Position numbers and translations under genes: made by a program. A stretch of DNA of 64,000 bases. Source: Gerris lacustris. Taxonomy: Eukaryota > Arthropoda > Insecta > Hemiptera > Gerridae. Shown here one piece after another: positions 54,345 through 64,000 of the stretch; position 1 is the first letter of the stretch, and each line of letters starts with the position of its first letter. The notes beneath the pieces were generated by a model. The model saw nothing but the letters and a program-made list of their open reading frames with translations. It was not told where the DNA came from and searched no databases. The stretch spans positions 10,246,580 through 10,310,579 of the forward strand of contig OX578276.1 of the NCBI GenBank assembly GCA_951217055.1. The letters run 5' to 3'.

Positions 54345-57165
54345 TTTCACAACCCAGTGGGAAGAGCTGTACTTCGTTATTATGAACAAAGACAAGTGTA
54401 TATGTCTATTGTGCAATGCAAATCTTGCTATACCTAAGAAAGGGAACATTGAACGTCATTTTAAAATAGTCCACAAAGGTTTTGACTCAGATATGTTGGT
54501 AGTGAACTGCGACACAAAAAGCTTATTTCCTTGAAATCAAAATTGCATTCTCAGCAATCGTATTTTGTTAAACCTATAAAGAATAAATTGGTAGTGCGTG
54601 AAGTCTCACGTAAAAAGGGTTTCATTGGTGTTGTAAACATGAAATTAGTAGTTGGGGGGGGGGGGGGGGAATTTGGATGTTTTTGACAAAATGGCGTAGA
54701 AAATTAAACGCTTTCCACAAGTGTTATATATTTTTGTAATCTACTCTTCAATACCTTTCACTTGATACCCCACTCAAAATTTTGAAAGAAATATTTTTTT
54801 CCCCGTGACAGCAATTAGCCGCCATCTTGGATTCCCAGTTAATCCGACCAAGTTGCTATTCTTATTTTTTCTTTGGCCCATCAGACTGCACATTATGCAT
54901 ATTTTTCTATATTTTTAGTAAGAGCGGAAATACGATTTTAGGGGAGGGGGGGGGGACAAGCTAAATTTTGATGTTTTTTGACAAAATGGCGGGAAAAATT
55001 AAACGCTTTCTACAAGTGTTATATATTTTTGTAATCTTCTCTTCAATACCTTTCATTTAATACCTCACTCAAAATTTTAAAAAAATATTTTTTTTTCCGT
55101 GACATCAAGCAGCCGCCATTTTGGATTCCCAGTTAATCCGACCAAGTTGCTATTCTTATTTTTTCTTTGGCCCATCAGACCGCACTTATTTCATATTTTT
55201 AGTAAGAGCGGAAATACGATTTTAGGGGGGGGGGGGGACACACAAAATGTCGATGTTTTTTGACAAAATGGCGCCGAAAATTGAACACTTTCCCTAAGTG
55301 ATATATATATTTGTAATCTACTCTTCAATACCTTTCATTTGATACCCCACTTAAAATTTAAAAAAAAAAAAAATTTCGTATGACGTGAGTTATCCGCCAT
55401 TTTGGATTTGAACAGCTGATAATTTTGAGTTCGCTATATTTTTCCTGTGTGATCTTTAATATTGGAAAGTTTCACGTTTCTATCTCTTTTTATTCAAAAG
55501 TTATTGGAACCATACAGAGTGACAGACAGACAGACAGACACATGAACGAAACTATAAGGGTTTCTTTTTTTGGTTTTACCAAAAATACCGCAGCAAATAT
55601 CGCAGGTCTGGAGTTTTGATGAAACACAAAAAACCGTTTGATGATGGGAGCATGGTAAAAGAAGCTTTTCTCACGGCAGCCGAAAGCTTGTTTTCATCAT
55701 TCAAAAATAAATGTGAAATAATGTCAGCTATTAAGGATCTTCCCTTGTCCCGACCTAGCGTAACTAGAAAGGTGGAGTTAATGGCCAAGAACGTAGTAGA
55801 ACAGTTGAATACGGATTTGTCTTTTTGCGTTTGTTTCTCTCTTCAATTAGACGAGTCAACAGATGACACTGATTCAGCCCAGATTTTATTTTTTGTGAGA
55901 ATGGTATTTGCAGACTTCTCAATAAAAGAAGATTTGCTGACTGTATTGACGCTGAAAGATACAACTCGTGGAGAAGACGTCTACAGCGCATTCAAATCCT
56001 GTGCTACCGAAAATGAACTACCTTTACATAAATTAGTATCAATTACAACTGATGGTGCCCCTTCAATGGTGGGTAAGCATAAAGGATTTATAAATTTATA
56101 ACATTGTGCCATAAAGATAAAGCATTTCCCTTGTTCTTCAGCTACCATTTTATTTTACACCAGCAAGTTCTCTGTGGCCAAATTTTAAAAATGGAACATG
56201 TTATGACTGTAGTGACTAAAATTGTTAATTCCATACGGTCAAAATCTTTACAAAGGAGAAAATTCAGACTACTGTTAGAAGAAATTAATAAAGAATACGG
56301 CGAATTACTGTTGTACACGCACGTTCGATGGCTTAGCAGAGGTAAGGTTTTGAACAGATTTATAGAACTCATGCCCGAAATAAAAATATTTGCATCTGAA
56401 AGAAATGAAGTCTATCCTCAGTTAATTGATAGCAAGTGGTTGTTAGATCTAGCATTTCTCACTGACATGACTACCAAATTAAATTAATTAAACCTTGAAC
56501 TTCAAGGAGCAGATCGCTGCGTCGTTGATCTAAAGTCATCCGTCAATGGCTTCATACAAAAACTAGACCTTTGGATTGCTCAAATTAAAAAATGTACTGT
56601 AAAGCATTTTCCCCAGATATAAGCAGAAATTACGAGACAACAAACTTCGCTCGAGCAGGAAATAGCTCAACAGTATGCCACTAATCTTACGACTTTGAAG
56701 GCTGAATTTAAAAATCGGTTTTCAGATTTTAAAACAATTGAACAAGTTGTAGTATTTATTACTCATCCATTTCAAGAAGTGAACGTGGATGAATTTTCAA
56801 AAACCATTGCAACCAAGTTCTCTTGTGATAAAGCTCATCTTGAGACAGAAATAATCACGTTTCAGAATGATTTGATTCTTAAAACAGAATTTAAAGATGC
56901 AAATACGATTATGTGTGCTTGGAAATTAGTAAGTGCTACAAAATATCCAAATATTTTTAAAGTGGCAAGTTTTGTGCATTCATATTTTGGTTCTACTTAT
57001 CTCTGCGAGTCAGCTTTTTCAACTATGAATGTTATAAAATCTAAATACAGGAGTAGGCTCACCGATGAACATCTCTCCTAATGCATACGGATGGCAATTA
57101 CCAGATATTTACCAGATTGTAAAAACCTAGCTGAAGAAATGCAGAGCCAACCATCTCACTGATAG
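54345..57165 (+). pseudogene. hAT transposase (ZBED5/GTF2IRD2-like), interrupted
   Basis: The N-terminal part (about 54350-54540) has a BED-type finger: CICLLCNANLAIPKKGNIER and HFKIVH (C-x2-C, then H-x4-H). A repeat module sits at about 54650-55575. The core resumes with MKHKKPFDDGSMVKEAF, SLQLDESTDDTDSAQILFFV (likely first catalytic aspartate), LVSITTDGAPSMVGKHKGF and LLYTHVRWLSRGKVLNRF. It ends in the hAT dimerisation segment STYLCESAFSTMNVIKSKYR, with a stop at about 57162. Stops at 56101, 56487 and in the 56600s plus shifts make it dead. Apart from these, it is nearly complete in domain order. Confidence 0.8.
54650..55575 (+). repeat. Dispersed module G, three tandem units, inserted in hAT
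   Basis: Three units (about 54650, 54945 and 55225) of about 280 bp begin with a poly-G run. They contain GACAAAATGGCG, AATCTACTCTTCAATACCTT, TTGATACCCCACT and CCGCCATTTTGGATT. The last unit runs into GACAGACAGACAGACACATG and ACTATAAGGGTTTC. It interrupts the hAT gene between its BED finger and its core. Unit similarity is high, so amplification is recent. Confidence 0.75.
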
Positions 57166-57179
57166 GTATCTGTTTTTTA

Positions 57180-57660
57180 ATTTAATATTTAATAATTATA
57201 TGTTAGAAATATGTACTATGTTAAACCAATAAACGTCTAACTTCTGTTAATGCATAATATACTCTTTAATTAAAAATTGATCTAAATTTATGTTTTTATC
57301 GCAATTTGCCACCGGTAGATCTCTTGATTAGATTTATGACATAAAGGAGATCCCGAGCTCGTAAAGGTTGAGCACCAGTGCGTTAGAAGAAGGGAGTGAG
57401 AGAAGATGCGATACTAGCGCTAGGTATCGCTCTTCCACTGCTTACCGCCAGCAACCAGTTGTGTCAAGACTGAGTGGCGAAACGACGTCTGTGTGCAGCT
57501 CAAGGCTACCCCGCATCTACCCGCCACCGCCGCTATAACCTGCCGCCTCAACTCACCATTCCTCAGGTAATTCTAGTAATTAGTTTTCTTACAAATTTCT
57601 AAATCACTAGATATACCACCATCCCCCCCCCCCCCCCCCCCGCTTAATATCCTTTATTTT
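57180..57660. other. Possible 5' LTR or leader of a BEL element
   Basis: The stretch 57340-57570 (AGGAGATCCCGAGCTCG, GCGTTAGAAGAAGGGAGTG, CTACCCCGCATCTACCCGCC) is unusually GC-rich for the window and precedes a BEL gag. An LTR or untranslated leader is plausible, but no second copy was found. A poly-C run lies at 57622-57641. Confidence 0.35.
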
Positions 57661-57959
57661 ATAATATGATTTATTTCACGCTAAGAATTAATTTCTTTTT
57701 AATTTTTAAGTCTTACAAACTTAACTATTACGTTAAATATTCTTATTATTTAAAACTTAATTGCTTCTCATACATAACAATTTCTTATTTTAATTTTTAA
57801 GTCCTACACACTTAAATTTTAAAATAAATAGCCCTTTTACGGTTAATATTATTTTCATTATTTTAAAACTTATATTTTGTTTACTTGAATTTTATCGTTA
57901 CATTAATAAAACCTTCCGCCTTCTCTTTTAAATTAATATTATTATTTATTTATTTATTT

Positions 57960-58836
57960 TTTTTTAATTGTTTCTTATCTCTTTTTACCGCCATATCTGG
58001 AGATAAAATTGCTAAGCAATTAAAATTGCTAACCGCGAAGAAGGAATGTTTATTTAGAAGGCTTCAGACTCTAAATGATATGATCGCCGGTCTAGAAAAT
58101 AATGAAAAACTCTAAAATCAGTTCATGACTTCCACCCGACTGTCGATCGCAATGCTTTCGAAACCATTCTTGATCAAATTAATTCTCTTGAGCTAGAGTT
58201 GAATGATAAACATCATGATATCAATTACGAACCGCTATCCGCCTATAATTTACTTTATGGAAACATTCTTACCGCCATGGATAAAATTAAAAACTTAACA
58301 AGTTCTAAATCCATTGTCAATCCTCCCGCTTCCCCTCAATCAGATTTTGCTTGTCACGGTTTTCGACCTCATAATAACCGCTCGAAATAAAACCTTTTAA
58401 AGGAGACATACGTGACTGGCCCAGGTACAGAGACTTATATTGCAGTTTAATTTTGAATATCGTACGTCTCACCGGAGTAGAAAAAATGCACTACCTTATC
58501 TCTACTTTATCTGATCGCCCTGCAGAAATCGTAAAAAAAATATTCTTTATCTGAATCGAATTTCGAACTAGCTTGGGATTCTTTAAAAGAACGCTACGAA
58601 AGTTCCAGAGTTTTGGCATCGCACTTTTTCGAAGAACTTATTAAACCTGACACCATACCCGCCAAACCAACCTTAGACTCGCTTCAAAAATTCATTTCTA
58701 AAATGAATGATAATATTACTGGTTTACAAAAAATGAATTTAACTAATTTCGCCGACTTCTTACTATTTAGTTTATCTATTCGTCAATTAGAGATCACCAT
58801 ACACGCAAGGAATTTGAATCTAAAAACCGTAGTATA
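57960..58836 (+). pseudogene. BEL/Pao gag remnant
   Basis: TAKKECLFRRLQTLNDMIAG, then LELELNDKHHDINYEPLSAY, and after a shift GDIRDWPRYRDLY with MHYLISTLSDRPAEIV. Further on, FELAWDSLKERYESSRVLAS, HFFEELIKPDTIPAKPTLDS and ITIHARNLNLKTVV. The FxGDIRxWPxFxDxF region is the DUF1759-like core of BEL/Pao gag. Frame changes near 58115, 58390 and 58540 and early stops make it dead. It has no zinc knuckle or pol behind it. It is not closely similar to the other gag at 34232-35725. Confidence 0.65.
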
Positions 58837-58839
58837 ACG

Positions 58840-60250
58840 TTTCCTACTTTCGAAAGTTAGAAAGAATGAAGTTGAGTCTTTTGAATACACCTGTACTATT
58901 AACAACTGCAATATTATATAAGTCTCCTAGATCTGCTTAGAGCAGTGGTGATTAACATGCTTCTACAAAAATATTTGTTATTTATTTAATAAATTTGTTT
59001 ATAAATTAGTTTTGTAAAAGATTAATTGTTTTTTTAAATGTGTTTTTTGTAATAAAAAAGAACTTCTTCAGTCAGAACAAGTTCTTATTAATAATTTTGT
59101 AACATTTCCCAAACCTATGAAACAAACGACTGAATTAATATCTAATGACACATTAATACAGTACACAAATTGCTCACATGAGCCAGTCAGAATAAAAGTA
59201 CAATCTTCCTCAAGAATACTAAAAGAATATATATAAAAAAAAATTGAAAACAATGACGATGGCTAGAAGTTATCACACCAAGTTAAGAAGAAATAAACTT
59301 TTGATAAAAAAAAAGTAGTTTTAACTTTTTTGATGATCTAAACATTTTTATTGAAGAATTAACTATTGGGGCAGGATTTTGTTAAATCAAATTGAAAGTC
59401 CAATAATAATTAATTAAGCCTAATAACGTAAACATATCTTGTAAAAAAATTAGGTTCTATGGACTTGGTCCACTTTAACACTGAACCCTTCAATTACAAG
59501 CCAGCATTGTGAGCATGCGAATTCCATTGTAAATTAGTGTAATATTTGATAAAGACAATTAAATTTTGAATTTGTTCTTGATCTTCTGTTTTGTGGCTCC
59601 TCGACGTGATTAATTATTAATGTTTCATAATCTTTTCTAACTTTATTCTTAGTGAATATTAGTGTTTTAGTTGCTCCACGAGGAGAGATTAAACATTGTA
59701 TTAGTTTTTCAAAACTTTTCCTAAGTAAGTATTAGTTACATGATACATTAATTATTAAGTATTTCCTTTTGTGTTACATATATTTTTTTATCATCAACCT
59801 TTTTTGACCTGGACTTTTTTAGTAGATATAAACTTTAATTTATCCTTAAGTTTATTGTACAATAAGTTATAGTAACGGCTTGGACAATGGAAAATTCAAC
59901 AACCGCTAATAAATAGAACTATTAAGAGCCGCTACTGCGAGCAAAGTTTTACTTTTGCCTCGATTCGCAGGACACTTGAGAAAAATATACATAATATTTA
60001 TAAAATCGGGTACATTCGATTGTGAAATATGCAAGTTTAGCTTTCCTAGCCCTACAATGCATACTGTTGCCATTTGGCAACAGGGATTTAAAATTAATAT
60101 ATTTAATTGGAAATAAAGATGAGAGGCGGGATGTGGTGCTATCTAAAGTTAGAACCAACATTTCTCTTGATTTTAGTACAGCTTTTATTCCGCTAGATAG
60201 CTCTAATGTCTTTATAATAAATAAAATACACGTGTTTTCGTAGTAACAAG
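58840..60250. other. No gene recognised
   Basis: Short open stretches (59070-59230 reading VLINNFVTFPKPMKQTTEL, and 60022-60243) have no family features. GTGGCTCCTCGACGTG near 59596 and TGCTCCACGAGGAGAG near 59674 form a loose inverted pair. AT-rich otherwise. Confidence 0.3.
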
Positions 60251-60255
60251 TAACA

Positions 60256-61300
60256 TCAAATATTCGATACTTAAAATCATCGTTGATATAGAATTCTTAT
60301 TGAACAATCTGGACTCCCCGGACAACCATAAATCTTTTTTAAGGAATAACTTTATAAATTCTATTACTAACCACCAATCCACATATAAGAATAAATTAAA
60401 TAAAAACTTATTAAACAAACAAATAATGCAGGACATAAGAACACTTAAATCACTTTTTTTAGAAAGAACCCAGAGTTAATAATTATAAAAACTGATAAAA
60501 GCAATAAAACTATTATAATGAATAAAGCAGACTACCAATAAAAAATGGAACAACTTTTACAAGATAAAGATAATTACAGAAAACTCAGAAATAACCCATT
60601 AAATGACATTAAGAAAGAATATTCAAAACTACTTAAAAAAACTTTTGAAATACATATTCATAACTTAACAAGATAAAACCAAACTTAATAGTGACCACAC
60701 TAATTTACCTAGCATACATGGTCTTTTAAACATTCATAAAAACAATCACCCCCTCCGCCCTATAATTGATGGTAGAAATTCACCTACTGAAAAATTATCA
60801 TCCCTTATCAACCCCACTCTTGACAGTGTGAATAAAAGCAATCCCTACGACGTAATCAATGCGGAACAATTAAAAAATAAAATTAAAGATATTCGTATCG
60901 AGGACGATGAAATATTAATTTCTTTTCACTAGCATTCCATTGGATGAGATGTATAAAGTTATTAATACAAATTGGGAACAAATTGAACCGCACACGAATA
61001 TAAAAAGTAAACAGTTATACTAAGAAACTCTAAAATTTTGCTGCGCGAACAGTTATTTCACGTATAACAATTAGTATTTTAGACAAATCAATGGACTTCC
61101 GATGGGTGGTAAACTATCAGTAAATTTAAGTGGTATCTTTTTGAATAACCTTATAAATAAAGCGATTGAGAGATTGAATGAAAAACCAAAAATTATTTAT
61201 AAATATATTGATGATCTAATTTTAATAATTAAAAAGAACAACCTCGAATATACCTTAAATATTTTCAACAACATCAATAATAAAATATTCTTTACATTTG
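60256..61300 (+). pseudogene. Penelope-like element C, reverse transcriptase remnant
   Basis: Closely parallel to element B: ILKIIVDIEFLLNNLDSPDN, IIIKTDKSNKTIIMNKADY, YRKLRNNPLND, NHPLRPIIDGRNSPTEKLSS, GLPMGGKLSVNLSGIFLNNL and the catalytic KYIDDLILIIKK (YIDD at 61204-61215). At least five stops or shifts occur (about 60476, 60538, 60650, 60930, 61022). The C-terminal half and GIY-YIG domain are absent: the frame ends near 61300 in unrelated sequence. It is a third, older member of the same family. Confidence 0.8.
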
Positions 61301-61510
61301 TGAGGAAGTCACCCCCTTCCTCAAGCTTTGCTTACTTGGGGGTGCATCATAAGATTAACTTATATTTTGTATGTTGTAGTTGTTTTTTTTTTTTTTTTTT
61401 GGTTTTTTTTTACATGATGGAAATAAAGGTTTATTTATTTTTTATTTTTATTTGAAAAAAAAAATGTATTGGTAAAAACTTTTAAAACAATATTTTGTTT
61501 CTGTTACTAG
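61300..61510. other. Unassigned, low-complexity T tracts
   Basis: GAGGAAGTCACCCCCTTCCT and CTCAAGCTTTGCTTACTTGG may belong to a small repeat. A TGTAGTTG followed by a long poly-T (about 61386-61400) follows. No gene. Confidence 0.3.
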
Positions 61511-61514
61511 ATAA

Positions 61515-63215
61515 TACTCCCCTTTCCGATACAGAAGAACAAAAACTAGATAAAAAATAAAAAGGTCAGTGTAGTAAATGTTCGTCCGTCTTCTAGTAAA
61601 TCTAGTGGTTGTAGTTCAAACTCTGCCACTACAAAGGATAAACCCAATAATGATCATGGGTTAAAAGAGAGGGTGAGAAATATTGTTTGGAAAAAAAAAA
61701 TTAGATGTATCAGTACCTCCATTTCAGGGAAACGATGAATTCCCAACTAAGCTCAATTATTTGTGCTCACCTTACTTTTTTTTATTTTTTCCCAAAAGAA
61801 TGATTGGATCATATTGCTATTCAAAGTATATTGTATAGCAAACAAAGTAATCTAGATAGTAGTTTCCATGTGTCCAGTTCAGATATTGTCAAATATTTAG
61901 GCATTGTAATTGCAAGCAGTGTATCGGTGTTAAAAAATTTCCGTTTGTATTGGAAACCTGGAGTGTGAGTTCCAATGATTCAAAATACTATGACTGTAAA
62001 TAGATTTGAATCCATCAGGAAGAATATTCATTTCAACGACAACAGCCTGATGAAGCCAACAACTGATCCCAGTCATGATAAATTGCATAAACTAAGTCCG
62101 ATAGTGGACGCACTTCTTACTACCTTCAGGTCAATACCGGTTGAAGAATCGCTCAGTGTAGGCGAGCAAATGTGTGCCACCAAGGCCCGACACCACCTCA
62201 AGCAGTACATGCCAGATAAGCCACACAAATATGGTTACAAGCTGTTCATGTTGTGTGGGGCCTCTGGTTTTTCTTACAATTTTGAAATTTATACAGGCCA
62301 GGAAAATAATGAAGAGAAAAGACTCCGAGACGAGCCGGATTTAGGACCAAGCAGTAACGTTGTTGTAAGATTATCCAGAGTGATTCCAGAAGGTAAAAGT
62401 CAAAAGCTATATTTTGACAATTATTATAGTGGTGTTCCTCTCATGATATATTTAAAGCAGAAGAACATTTTTTTCACTTGGAACAGTGAGACGGAATAGA
62501 ATACCGAATTGTAAAGTTCCAAGCGATGCAGAATTAAAAAAAATATCTAGAGGCTCAATACATGAATATACTGGCACAATTGATTCCTCTATACCAAATT
62601 TAATGTAGAAGGATAACAAACCTATTATAATGTTACCCACCTTTGCTGGAACTAATCCAATCCAAGATGTCAAGCGATATAATCGTAAAAATAAAAAGTA
62701 TGAGCAGGTTCCTTGTCTTCAGGTTATACTTACGTACAACAAGCATATGGGTGGAGTCGACTTGATAGATAGCCTGATTGGACGTTATAAAATCGCCATG
62801 AGGACAAGGAGGTGGTATCTCCGATTATTTTACCATGTAGTAGATGTTTCGGTGATTAACGCATGGATATTGTACCGCAAAATATTATCATCTGCTGATG
62901 ACAAGAAAGTCATGAAATAAGTAGATTTTCGGTTAGAGTTGGCAGAAACTCTTAGTAATTTGGGCAGAAGGAGGACTCCTACTAGAGGCCGACCCTCACA
63001 GGAGGAACAGCAGCCATAAAAACAATTAAAACCCAACGACCACCAACAACTGATGTAAGATTCGATGGAGTCGACCATTGGCCCCATCATATCGAGAAAA
63101 AGCAGAGATGTCCAAGGAATATTTGCTGTGGATATACAAGGTTTTCTGTGAAAAATGCTCTGTTGCACTCTGCCTAAATGCTAAAAATAATTGTTTTGCC
63201 GAATATCATAAAAAA
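61515..63215 (+). pseudogene. piggyBac transposase, inactivated
   Basis: Upstream pieces (61780-61970) show KYLGIVIASS and FRLYWKPGV. The main frame (61975-62499) reads MTVNRFESIRKNIHFNDNS, DKLHKLSPIVDAL, then SVGEQMCATKARHHLKQYMP and KLYFDNYYSGVPLMIYLKQK. The next frame has KHMGGVDLIDSLIGRY with RRWYLRLFYHVVDVSVINAW. The C-terminal cysteine-rich end is visible near 63130-63210 (CEKCSVALCLNAKNN). This is the full piggyBac order. The first catalytic position, normally DEQM, is GEQM here; the FDN and GGVD aspartates remain. A TAG at 62497, a shift near 62500 and a TAA at 62919 also break it. piggyBac normally inserts at TTAA; the ends were not resolved. Confidence 0.8.
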
Positions 63216-63640
63216 TAATTTTTTTTTGTTTGTTATATTTTTGTGTTGTAATACTCTGATTGTTTTATTTTAAAACTGTTTATTTTTTATTTCTATCTAT
63301 ATAATTGTTTTTCATAATTATAAAAGCAATAGTACAACATTTTTGTGCTGCCAATATTATAAAGTGGAGAACCTGAAAAACCACGTTAAATGCATAGTTG
63401 CAAAATGGCAACGAGTAAATATTCCCAAAATTTTAGGGTTGGGGGTAAAAAAAAAAATGTTTCATTATTTTTTTAATGTTTTGTGAAACATTTTATGATA
63501 ATATTATTTTCTTCATTAAAATTGAAAAAATCATGCATTGTAGGGCTAGTATAAAGAAGTCTTATTTACACATCTCATTAGACCATCAGGACTCACAAGG
63601 TAAGAAAGAACTGACATTTAATTCAATTCATGGGTTTGAA
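63216..63640. other. No feature seen
   Basis: AT-rich. ATGGCAACGAGTAAATATTC near 63403 has no clear partner. Nothing gene-like. Confidence 0.35.
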
Positions 63641-63675
63641 ACATGGAAAATGGAAAAAAGAACTATCCTCATATT

Positions 63676-64000
63676 TCGTGGCAAAGGAATTCGACACTTG
63701 AAAATGAGGGGTTCTATCAAAATCGGTACAATAAATATGTCCAGCAAACATCAAGGATCGTGGCAAAGGAATTCGACACTTTAAAATGAGGGGTTCTATC
63801 AAAATCGGTACAATAAATATGTCCAGCAAACATCAAGGATCGTGGCAGAGGAATTCGACACTTGAAAATGAGGGGTTCTATCAAAATCGGTACAATAAAT
63901 ATGTCCAGCAAACATCAAGGATCGTGGCAGAGGAATTCGACACTTGAAAATGAGGGGTTCTATCAAAATCGGTACAATAAATATGTCCAGCAAACATCAA
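63676..64000 (+). repeat. 82-bp satellite, four copies to window edge
   Basis: Unit of 82 bp with GGAATTCGACACTTGAAAAT, GAGGGGTTCTATCAAAATCG and CAATAAATATGTCCAGCAAA. Nearly identical copies start near 63682, 63764, 63846 and 63928, and the array continues past the edge. Each unit keeps a short minus-strand frame open, which is a by-product of repetition. Confidence 0.9.

Overview
The window is AT-rich eukaryotic DNA dominated by decayed transposable elements. The mix of families (Penelope-like, Merlin, P/THAP9-like, piggyBac, Tigger, PIF/Harbinger, Tc1/mariner, two hAT lineages, BEL/Pao, Gypsy and several LINE clades) together with a C2H2 zinc-finger gene split by long introns points to an arthropod. 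I infer an insect, possibly a hemipteran, but no marker gene fixes the species. Nothing here is bacterial: there are no operons or ribosome-binding sites.

The only convincing host gene lies on the minus strand at 22380-32474. Five exons with GT/AG junctions and matching phase give a 504-residue protein: a short N-terminus, three paralogous linker exons carrying KTEP motifs, and a terminal exon with 12 zinc fingers. Its introns hold a LINE remnant, an element with a 5S-rRNA-like segment, a 424-bp MITE and a 63-bp LINE stub with a perfect target duplication. A dense cluster of ATCGAT motifs lies just 5' of the gene. A small intact reading frame at 13042-13239 may encode a tail-anchored membrane protein.

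Layout: 0.5-1.9 kb Gypsy debris; 2.1-4.4 kb a striking higher-order tandem array followed by a second array; 5-7 kb transposase debris and Merlin; 7.8-12 kb P-like element, LINE and ZMYM1-like hAT; 12-16 kb MITEs, the small ORF and LINE debris; 16-18.5 kb Gypsy pol split by a 1.3-kb MITE; 19.8-22.3 kb Tigger remnant and a tRNA-type SINE; 22.4-33 kb the zinc-finger gene; 34-37.2 kb BEL gag and a DUF7869-like remnant; 38.3-45.8 kb a Penelope-like element interrupted by another Penelope-like element, itself interrupted by a fold-back DNA element carrying a LINE piece; 46.6-48.6 kb an unrecognised multi-ORF block that may be an endogenous viral insertion; 48.7-50.4 kb Harbinger plus LINE; 51.7-53.1 kb mariner; 54.3-57.2 kb hAT; 57.3-59 kb BEL gag; 60.2-61.3 kb a third Penelope-like copy; 61.5-63.2 kb piggyBac; an 82-bp satellite runs off the right edge.

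The most interesting signals are a hammerhead-ribozyme core at the 3' end of the inserted Penelope-like element, a recurring family of non-coding modules built from short tandem motifs and ending in a hairpin, the GCTCGC higher-order array, the duplicated linker exons of the zinc-finger gene, and the unidentified block at 46.6-48.6 kb. All identifications come from reading the sequence; no database search was possible.
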